DNA of 64,000 nt from Ignavibacteriales bacterium. Lineage in GTDB: Bacteria; Bacteroidota; Ignavibacteria; Ignavibacteriales; Ignavibacteriaceae. The notes below the pieces were generated by a model. It was not told the origin of the DNA. It did not search any database and was given only the letters and a program-made list of their open reading frames with translations. This document shows, piece after piece, positions 57,695 to 64,000 of the stretch (the stretch's first letter is position 1; each line of letters opens with the position of its first letter). The DNA lies in assembly GCA_016714125.1 (NCBI GenBank), contig JADJNX010000002.1, positions 124,001 to 188,000 of the forward strand. The letters run 5' to 3'. The translations under genes were made by a program, and so were the position numbers.

Positions 57695-58382
57695 CTATTC
57701 TAAAAACTCTTTCCAGATTTCATATAACTGGTAGGTGGCATAAATATCTCTGCCACAATATTCAGCAATTTCTTTGATTCTCCCCTCCTCGTACATGGTC
57801 TTAACCTCGGCTCCGGAAACATCTTTCGATTTTGGAGTTTTTATACCAAATCCGTGACAATAAAAATCGAGATTAAACTTCCGAAATCCACCATAAAATG
57901 ACAACTGCTCAAGCAGATCAAGGTGCATTTTACTGTCGAATCTGTTTCCCATTAAATTTTTTGATGGTTTTATGCCGAGCATCGCAGATCTTAACATAAG
58001 GAACGGAACATCAAATCCCCTTCCATTAAAAGTGACAAGCTGATCAACTTTAGATGCAACCTCCCAGAATTTCTGTAAAATCTCTTTTTCCGGCAATCCC
58101 TTATAATAAAATCCTGTCTCCTCTGATTGCCATACTTCCTCTGTTTCACTCTCAAAATAGACATAACCTTTTTGTTGTTCGATGTAATACATCCCGATAA
58201 CAACAACTTTTTGAGGTAAATGGAAAAAGAGCTCTCCACTCCTTTAATTCCTCTTGTTTTTTCTCTTTATCCTTCTGAGTTTTCTCTTTATCAGCATCTC
58301 TGAGGAGATATTCCTGCTGGCTTGGGGCAAGACTTTCCCAGGGCAATCCAACCGTCTCAATATCAAAGACTAATCTTTTCAT
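57695..58382 (-). CDS. 3'-5' exonuclease, PolB exonuclease-like (one apparent frameshift)
   Basis: DEDD-fold nuclease of about 228 aa. The first motif is MKRLVFDIETVG (Asp and Glu metal ligands). T5 at 58208-58212 (plus strand) should be T4, after which the frame reads FTSKVVVIGMYYIEQQKGYV. Motif II is VTFNGRGFDVPFL, and motif III is EYCGRDIYATYQLYEIW, with Tyr/Asp. A Lys/Glu-rich insert (residues 30-50) is unusual. It has the layout of predicted PolB-type 3'-5' exonucleases (RNase H-like). The ATG overlaps the thioesterase stop as ATGA, showing tight coupling. Confidence 0.85.
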
Positions 58383-58840
58383 TTTTTAAGATTCCTGTCA
58401 AATATCCGGTGTTCAAATAATTCAACTTTTTTTACAAATTCATCAGATAACGGGAATGATTTACCCGAGGTTTGATCAACCTGCGCTATAACTCCCGACC
58501 CGTCAACTATCAAATCCCCCGTTGCACCATTTATTATTATATGCTCAAAACCATAAGATGAATTACGAATGAAGGATATTCTTGAATAGATAAATAATTC
58601 ATCATCATAACGCGAATGTTTGCGATAGTTAATCTCATTTCTGACCATAAAAAAATTGTAACCATCAGAAAACAGTCCACCGGGTGGAATTAGCCCCGAC
58701 TCTTTAACATATTCCAGTCGCGACTGTTCAAAATAAGAGACATACACTGCATTGTTACAAACCCCCAGCATATCAACTTCTTGAAATCTTACTTTGATTT
58801 TGGTCAGATGGTAAAATTTTTCACCGTTAAATTCAAACAT
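58379..58840 (-). CDS. 4HBT-type acyl-CoA thioesterase
   Basis: A hot-dog-fold thioesterase of about 153 aa. The ATG at 58840 (MFEFNGEKFYHLTKIKVRF) is preferred to the upstream M because it follows the aldolase stop by one base (TAGGATG). The catalytic-loop segment is FQEVDMLGVCNNAVYVSYFE, equivalent to the D-x-x-G-x-x-N/H pattern of YbgC/FcbC-like enzymes, with RLEYVKESGL and RHSRYDDELFIYSRI following. The acyl substrate is unknown. It lies between the threonine aldolase and exonuclease genes. Confidence 0.85.
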   Translation of the reverse strand: MFEFNGEKFYHLTKIKVRFQEVDMLGVCNNAVYVSYFEQSRLEYVKESGLIPPGGLFSDGYNFFMVRNEINYRKHSRYDDELFIYSRISFIRNSSYGFEHIIINGATGDLIVDGSGVIAQVDQTSGKSFPLSDEFVKKVELFEHRIFDRNLKK

Positions 58841-58841
58841 C

Positions 58842-59879
58842 CTAAATACCCTTGAGAATTTTAACCGCTTCAATCACATCGTTTTTATCCACATCAAGAT
58901 GGGTTATCGCTCTTACCGTCCCAATAGGACCCGGACTAAATCGTAAACCTTTCGATTCACATTCTGAAATTACTTCCGCAGGCGATTTTTTGTTGTGTTT
59001 GAAAATGAGAATATTTGTCTCCACTTGGGCAGGGTTTATCTCAAATTGAGGCATATTGGCAATTTCTTCTGCAAGCATTGATGCATTTGAATGATCATCC
59101 GCCAAACGCGAAATATTATTTTTAAGAGCATACATTCCCGCGGCGGCAAGAATCCCCAACTGTCTTGTTCCCCCACCCCAGGCTTTACGGAACCTGAATG
59201 CTTCTTTAATAAAATCTTTACTCCCTGCGATGACTGAGCCGATTGGAGCCCCCAGTCCCTTGGAGAGACAACAGGAAACAGAATCAAATTTTGAAGTTAT
59301 GGTTTTTGGTTCCACTCCAAGTTTTACCGCGGCATTCCAAACTCTTGCCCCGTCGAGATGGAATTTTATTCCCTTTTCCTTTGCAAAATCCCCTAATTTA
59401 TCCAATTTCTCAAGTGGATAAACCTTTCCCATCCTCCTGTTATGGGTGTTTTCAACAGCCAAAACTTTTGTTCGGGGCATATAATAAGCTTCAATTGGTC
59501 TGATTGCGGGAGTTACTGATTCGGGAGTCAGGATACCGTCGGGGGTAAATACAGGAAATAACTGAAGTCCACTCAAAACGGCGGGTGAACCCGATTCGTA
59601 GTAAAATATATGTGATTCAGCATCACAGATCACTTCATCATGTGGTTGTGTGTGCGTTTTGAGGCATAATTGATTCCCCATAACGCCACTTAATACAAAT
59701 AGTGCAGCTTCAAAACCCAGCATATCGGCTGCAAACTCCTGGAATTCATTTACTGTTGGGTCTTCATTAAATACATCATCCCCAACTTCTGCCTCATACA
59801 TCGCCTTCCTCATTTCTTGAGATGGCTTTGTAACTGTATCACTTCTTAAATCAATAATTTTCAATTTTTTAGGTTCCAA
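58842..59879 (-). CDS. ltaE: Low-specificity L-threonine aldolase
   Basis: PLP enzyme splitting L-threonine or L-allo-threonine to glycine and acetaldehyde, 345 aa. N-terminal IIDLRSDTVTKPSQEMRKAM is the family signature, followed by GDDVFNEDPTVNEFQ. VENTHNRRMGKVYPLE and the HLDGARVWNAA segment bind the cofactor, and the Schiff-base lysine is in CLSKGLGAPIGS (about residue 207). It is the first gene of a minus-strand operon with the thioesterase, exonuclease, purL and yihY genes. A possible -7 box, TATTTTTG, lies at 59900-59907. Confidence 0.94.
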   Translation of the reverse strand: MEPKKLKIIDLRSDTVTKPSQEMRKAMYEAEVGDDVFNEDPTVNEFQEFAADMLGFEAALFVLSGVMGNQLCLKTHTQPHDEVICDAESHIFYYESGSPAVLSGLQLFPVFTPDGILTPESVTPAIRPIEAYYMPRTKVLAVENTHNRRMGKVYPLEKLDKLGDFAKEKGIKFHLDGARVWNAAVKLGVEPKTITSKFDSVSCCLSKGLGAPIGSVIAGSKDFIKEAFRFRKAWGGGTRQLGILAAAGMYALKNNISRLADDHSNASMLAEEIANMPQFEINPAQVETNILIFKHNKKSPAEVISECESKGLRFSPGPIGTVRAITHLDVDKNDVIEAVKILKGI

Positions 59880-60037
59880 ATTGTATTGTAATCGGAGTCC
59901 AAAAATACCAATAAATTTTTAATTACTCCCTCATCCCTCGGAAACAGGCCATTTGAAACGTTCATCACACCTTTCCGGAAAACAATCATCAACAATATTT
60001 CACATTTGTCACATTTATTATCCTTTTATGGAATTAT

Positions 60038-60086
60038 TTTGCATAAGATAAAGTTTATATATTATATTTGTAATGTACTTAGTACA
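60038..60086 (+). promoter_or_regulatory. Bacteroidota-type promoter followed by an operator-like palindrome
   Basis: TTTG (60038-60041) and TATATTTG (60063-60070) are spaced 21 nt and match the primary-sigma pattern. TGTACTTAGTACA (60074-60086) has six-base arms around one base and covers the probable transcription start, a good place for a repressor. Confidence 0.6.
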
Positions 60087-60190
60087 CATTCTTGGACAGG
60101 TGTATAATATTTGATTCACAGTCCGAAACTTATTGAAGAAAAACAGCGTCTAATAAACTTAAAAGGCGATTTATACATTAGATTTTTACT

Positions 60191-60207
60191 TTGGCACAAT
60201 TATTGTA
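60191..60207 (+). promoter_or_regulatory. Sigma-54-type promoter upstream of the small sorting-domain protein
   Basis: TTGGCACAATTATTGTA matches the -24 element fully, with TTGT for TTGC at -12 and the correct 12-nt spacing. The start codon is 42 nt further on, and the leader has AGAGG as ribosome site. The layout is the same as at 35683. Confidence 0.6.
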
Positions 60208-60247
60208 TCATTAATAACGAAAACGATACAATCAACAGAGGTTTAAT

Positions 60248-60625
60248 ATGAAAAGATTTTTGACACTTATACTTATCTCGGCGGTTCTTTTAACTGCCGG
60301 AATGTCAGCCTCAAAGGTTGACAATAAAGTCTCCAATCAAAAAGGTAATGGAGACAACCCTAAAACTTTTGTTTTGGAACAGAATTATCCTAATCCGTTT
60401 AATCCTGAAACCAATATCAGTTACCATTTGCCAAATCCCGGACAGGTAAGACTTTCTGTTTACAACCTGCTTGGTGTTGAAGTTGCGGTTCTCGTTGATG
60501 AATATCAAACAGCCGGTAATTATAAAATCAGATTCAATGCTTCTTCATTGCAGTCCGGTGTTTATCTTTACAAAATTAAAATGGCAAATCAGACACTAAC
60601 AAGAAAAATGACATATCTGAAATAA
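60248..60625 (+). CDS. Small secreted protein consisting almost only of a T9SS sorting domain
   Basis: A 125-aa protein with a signal peptide (MKRFLTLILISAVLLTAGMSAS), a linker of about 20 residues (KVDNKVSNQKGNGDNPKT), and then a type A sorting domain: FVLEQNYPNPFNPETNISYH to the end, with GEVRLSVYNLLGVEV-type strands (QVRLSVYNLLGVEVAVLVDE) and SGVYLYKIKMANQTLTRKMT. There is no other domain, so the mature protein is about 100 residues of sorting tail. It may be a competitor or adaptor for the secretion machinery, a surface filler, or a leftover fragment. It has its own promoters and terminator, which argues that it is a real gene. Confidence 0.87.
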   Translation: MKRFLTLILISAVLLTAGMSASKVDNKVSNQKGNGDNPKTFVLEQNYPNPFNPETNISYHLPNPGQVRLSVYNLLGVEVAVLVDEYQTAGNYKIRFNASSLQSGVYLYKIKMANQTLTRKMTYLK

Positions 60626-60645
60626 AAACATTACTATCTTTTTAT

Positions 60646-60682
60646 AAAAAGGCTGTTCGGAAACGGGCAGCCTTTTTTTTTG
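60646..60682 (+). terminator. Terminator of the small sorting-domain gene
   Basis: AGGCTG (60650-60655) pairs with CAGCCT (60668-60673), with an inner CGG...ACG pairing and a run of nine T after it. It lies about 25 bases after the stop codon. Confidence 0.88.
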
Positions 60683-60754
60683 TTATTTTTCGCTAGCAAT
60701 CTCCCAATACAGCATTCTCAACCCACACACCTCTCCCCTATAAATGAACCTTTA

Positions 60755-60762
60755 TATCTTTG
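60755..60762 (+). promoter_or_regulatory. Possible -7 box of the T9SS-amidase gene
   Basis: TATCTTTG fits TAnnTTTG and lies 58 nt before the start at 60821. No TTTG was found at the -33 spacing. Confidence 0.35.
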
Positions 60763-60820
60763 ATATTAACCCCCTTTTCCGTAACTTTATGGATTGATAT
60801 TTGTATAAAAGGTACATCGA

Positions 60821-63018
60821 ATGAGATACAGTTCTTTATTGTTTTTTCTGTTGGTTTTTACATTAACAACCCTGCCACAGAACTTTACCGGAAAAAAATT
60901 CGCCCTCGATCCGGGACACGGTAGCCCACGCGGAACCACCTGCGAACCGGAAACCAAACGTTACGAAGCATGGATGAATCACATCGTGATGCCCTATCTA
61001 AAACAAATGCTTCAAAGGGACGGCGCAACGGTTTTTTCAACAAGAGGTGATTTTGATTCACTTGGTGCATGTATAACTCTTTCTGAAAGAGAAGCAGTCG
61101 CCAACAATAACAATGTCGATTTTTTTCACTCGATTCACCATAACGCATTCACGGGAACCAGTAACTATTCCCTCGTATTGTTTGAGCAATTAAACAATAC
61201 AATCTGTCCAAATGGCAATCCACAGTGGCCCGGACAAGCGGATAGTATGTCAATTTATATGGCTGCCGAACTGTTTGCAGGACTTCAAACAACAGTTGGT
61301 TACCCAAGAGGCGATTATTGTTTTCTCGGATATAACCTTGGTGTATTAAATAACTTAAATATGCCCGGTGTTTTAAGTGAAGGATCATTCTTCGATTTTC
61401 CTGCTGAAATTTTAAGACTTGCAAATCTTGATTACCTCAGAACAGAAGCAGAAGCACAATATCTTTCTTACCTTAAATATTACAAAAAGCCTCTTCCGGC
61501 ACATGGCAGCCTGGTTGGATTGGTAACCAGTCTCTCCACAGGAAATCCGGTTAAAGGGGTAAGAGTTGTTCTTACTTCACTTGGGAAAACTTATACCGTC
61601 GATTCACTCGGCAATGGATTTTATAGATTTGATTCCTTGCCCCGGGAACATACCCAATTTCAGTTTATTCCAATCAGGATACTACCAATACAACAGTTAC
61701 AGTAGTTGCTGGTAAAATAAACAAAAAAAATCTTCTTAGTGGTTCTGCCGATGTCCCTCCACCTGTAAAACTTTTATCGGTTACAGGCTCAGATGGTGCA
61801 TTAAATTTGAGATGGGAACTACCAACGGGATTAGTGGATTCAATTCTTATTTATCTTTCAGAAAATGGCGCACCTCCAACCGGGGCACCATTTAAATCTC
61901 TTGCAGGGAATCTGACTACACATACCCTCACAGGACTTTCCTCCGGTGAAACTTATTATGTTGCCCTCAAAGCAAAAAACCTTTTTGGCGAAAGTCCATA
62001 TATCTCAAAAGTGTATGGTGCTCTTGCTTCAACAATCGGAGATCAGGTCCTTCTGGTTGACGGATTTAACAGATATGGCGGTTCAGGGAGCTGGCAGCAG
62101 CCTTACCACAACTTCACCTCATATTATGGTGAAGCCCTGGCACAACTTCCAAGAAGATTTTCAACCGTTGCCAACACTGCAATTACATCTTCTTCACAGA
62201 TTAAACCATTTAAATATCTTTTTTGGCTGTTGGGCGATGAATCAACAGTGGATGAAACTTTTTCCACCACCGAACAAACAATTGTTAAAGAATACCTTCA
62301 GAATGGTGGTAAGTTGTTTGTGACAGGATCTGAAGTTGCATGGGATCTTGATTCCCGTGGTACAGCCACTGATAAAGAATTTTTTAACCAGTTTTTTAAA
62401 GCTGCTTATGGTGCTGATAATCCAACACCCAATACTCCATCAGCAACCGGGGCTCCCCTTTCCATCTTTGATGGTGTTTCCGTAAGTTTTGGACAAACAT
62501 ATCCTGAAGACTGGCCTGATGTAATTACAGCCGCAAACGGAAGTAGTGTTATAATGAACTACAACTCCACACAAGCTGCTGCGGTTGCATTCGACGGTAC
62601 ATTCCCGAGTGGAACCAACCCCGGAAAACTTGTTTTTGTTGCGTTTACTGTAGAAACCATCGGTGATGCCGCCAAAAGGAAATTAATGGTCGAAAAAATC
62701 ATGAATTTCTTCACAGGCGCAACTTCAATCGATGATCTTGGTAAAGAGATGGTGCCGACCACATTTTCGATGTCGGTCCATCCAAATCCATTTAATCCTT
62801 CAACAAACCTGACAGTGGGCCTTGTTGAGGACGGCATTTATCAAATAAAACTTTTTGACATTCTTGGAAGAGAATTGATGACAGTAAACGAGGGATTTAT
62901 GCAGAAAGGTTCTCACCTCTACAGGGTTGATATGAATACTTACCCGTCAGGAACATACTTTATTCATGTCTCGGGTGCAAATGTTAATTCTGTTCAAAAG
63001 ATACTTCTTCTTAAATAA
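60821..63018 (+). CDS. T9SS-exported N-acetylmuramoyl-L-alanine amidase, multidomain (one apparent frameshift)
   Basis: About 732 aa. The signal peptide is followed by an Amidase_3 domain: FALDPGHGSPRGTTC (zinc His), the Glu in KRYEAW, FHSIHHNAFTG, and the last Glu in MPGVLSEGSFFD. Next are a carboxypeptidase-regulatory-like beta domain (LVGLVTSLSTGNPVKGVRVV), an FN3 domain (LLSVTGSDGALNLRWELPTG), a domain of about 220 residues resembling a class I amidotransferase-like fold (VLLVDGFNRYGG, LQNGGKLFVTGSEV), and a C-terminal sorting domain (SVHPNPFNPSTNLTVGL to KILLLK). C4 at 61640-61643 needs one more base (LPPGTYPISVYS). It is a cell-wall enzyme sent to or past the outer surface. Confidence 0.86.
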
Positions 63019-63032
63019 ATCCGGAAATTGAA

Positions 63033-63962
63033 ATGAAAAAACTACTATTTATAACCATATTATCGACCTCTCTCATCCTGGGACAGGGCATTTCCATTAC
63101 AATGGCACCCGTTCCCTTTACATCGGGAGATGAATTATATGCTCTGGCAAAAATTTCTCCAAACGGGAAATACGCCTTAATTACCCAAAAAGGTTTTTCA
63201 CGAATTGAACTTGTGGAAATCCCCACAAAAGCTTCACAACTGATAACCAAAGAAACACCCTGTGCCGGTTGGGGCATGAGATGGAATCCGTCAAGTGACA
63301 GATTTATCTTCAAAGTAAATGAAACAGGCAGTGGAAACACCAAGTCAGTTTCACTTTTTGAATACATTCTTGGTTCCACTTCTCAGAAGCTGGCGACTCT
63401 TGATCCTTCTTCCAACAATCTTTCTTTTTATACCATCAAAGGTAATGGCATCTCAACCGAAGGAAAAGATGGAGAACTTTCGATTATTAGAGAGTCATTA
63501 GGTCAAAACGATGTTAGTTTCTACATCTCAAACGGAAAAGTAATCTTAAATGATCGCTCAGGAAGTTTGGGAAGTGGAGTCAGTGAACAGATTAAATTGA
63601 TCGAAAATGTTTTGTTTGCCGAGTGGTCACCTTCGGGCAAAAAACTTGCCATCCATTCCGCCGGAAAAGGGATATATATTTTTGATTTTGAGTCGGGTAA
63701 AGAATTTAATTTCCCAAAAACCGAGTACCCCTCCTGGATAAACGACAACTATTTTTCATACATGATCACTGAGGATGATGGCTATCGTCTTTTAAACAGC
63801 GATATCGTTGTAAGTAAGTTTGATGGCACCGAATCCGGCATAGTAACAAACAATTTTGACACTCCTGCAAAATATCCATCAGCTTCTCAGGATGGAACGA
63901 TCCTGTTTACAGGCACAGATAACAAGATATACATAATGAAGGTCGATTTTAGGAATAATTAA
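63033..63962 (+). CDS. Secreted PD40/TolB-like beta-propeller protein
   Basis: A 309-aa protein with a signal peptide (MKKLLFITILSTSLILGQ) and repeated blade motifs of the PD40 type: LAKISPNGKYALITQKG, GMRWNPSSDRFIFKV, AEWSPSGKKLAIHSAG, SASQDGTILFTGTDN. Each has the S-P/Q-x-G-x-x-I/L pattern of TolB-like propellers. No sorting domain or catalytic motif is visible. It follows the amidase by 14 bases, so it is probably co-transcribed and may act in the same envelope process. It may bind a peptide or protein partner. Confidence 0.8.
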   Translation: MKKLLFITILSTSLILGQGISITMAPVPFTSGDELYALAKISPNGKYALITQKGFSRIELVEIPTKASQLITKETPCAGWGMRWNPSSDRFIFKVNETGSGNTKSVSLFEYILGSTSQKLATLDPSSNNLSFYTIKGNGISTEGKDGELSIIRESLGQNDVSFYISNGKVILNDRSGSLGSGVSEQIKLIENVLFAEWSPSGKKLAIHSAGKGIYIFDFESGKEFNFPKTEYPSWINDNYFSYMITEDDGYRLLNSDIVVSKFDGTESGIVTNNFDTPAKYPSASQDGTILFTGTDNKIYIMKVDFRNN

Positions 63963-63967
63963 TGAAT

Positions 63968-63975
63968 TATTTTTG
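63968..63975 (+). promoter_or_regulatory. Possible -7 box for a gene beyond the window
   Basis: TATTTTTG fits TAnnTTTG right after the last stop codon, close to the right edge. The downstream gene is not in the window. Confidence 0.3.
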
Positions 63976-64000
63976 TATTTTTACAATAATAATTCGTAAC

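Larger units (their letters stand above)
59880..60247. promoter_or_regulatory. Divergent intergenic region with three promoter-like elements and a palindrome
   Basis: This 368-nt region has no gene that I can support. It holds TATTTTTG on the minus strand (59900-59907, for ltaE); on the plus strand TTTG (60038-60041), 21 nt, TATATTTG (60063-60070); the palindrome TGTACT-T-AGTACA (60074-60086) at the expected start of transcription; and a sigma-54-like element (60191-60207). Confidence 0.6.

Noticed and set aside
1..64000. CRISPR array, prophage or insertion sequence
   Set aside because: No regularly spaced direct repeats, transposase-like or phage-like proteins, or flanking inverted repeats were seen.

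Overview
The window looks like chromosomal DNA from a low-GC, diderm member of the Ignavibacteria or a close relative in the Bacteroidota/Chlorobiota group. Supporting signs: three proteins carry the C-terminal sorting domain with the NYPNPFNPST-type signature; several genes are preceded by the Bacteroidota promoter pattern (TTTG, about 20 nt, TAnnTTTG); and there is a Bacteroidota-style LptD, a DUF4783 protein, a DUF3822-like gene beside rsmD, and GldL/GldM-like proteins. This is inference from families and motifs; no search was run.

Layout. 1-6173 (minus strand): end of a complex I operon, nuoJ-nuoK-nuoL-nuoM, then an NhaD-type antiporter, a small unknown ORF and the first codons of a probable nuoN. 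6446-11843 (plus): hrcA-grpE-dnaJ, then a ComEA-like HhH protein, a membrane-anchored unknown, a DUF3822-like protein and rsmD. 11871-15252 (minus): pabA/trpG, a TPR protein and glyS. 15371-19217 (plus): PAS histidine kinase, NtrC-type sigma-54 activator, metallo-beta-lactamase-fold hydrolase. 19295-27593 (minus): a seven-gene operon with a GldL-like protein, a GldM-like protein in two pieces, and two tandem copies of a pair of predicted outer-membrane barrels. 27792-32492 (minus): DUF2254-like membrane protein and a secreted subtilase with a T9SS tail. 32774-35557 (plus): pyrR-pyrB-pyrC. 35737-47375 (plus): FN3 lipoprotein, DUF4783 protein, very large NtrY-like kinase, AddA-like helicase-nuclease, amidase, SpmAB-like protein. 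47554-49317 (minus): double-barrel OmpA protein. 49517-50114 (plus): tRNA-Pro and yajQ. 50156-59879 (minus): lptD, Gfo/Idh/MocA oxidoreductase, small ORF, yihY, purL, exonuclease, thioesterase, threonine aldolase. 60248-63962 (plus): a nearly stand-alone T9SS sorting domain, a T9SS-tagged amidase and a PD40-like propeller protein.

The strongest candidate for an undescribed system is the 19295-27593 operon. A proton-motor-like inner-membrane pair is joined to two paralogous outer-membrane pairs, and the usual gldK/gldN genes are absent. It sits in the same window as three T9SS cargo proteins. Two cargo or surface genes have matched sigma-54-like promoters and the window encodes an NtrC-type activator, so sigma-54 control of surface proteins is a reasonable hypothesis.

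Caution on quality: 18 genes contain in total 26 apparent single-base frameshifts, nearly all at short homopolymers, and two more genes or regions have in-frame stops. Essential genes (purL, pyrB, nuoK, hrcA) are hit, and restoring one base each time gives normal family lengths. I treat these as probable sequencing or assembly errors and annotate the restored genes as single CDSs.
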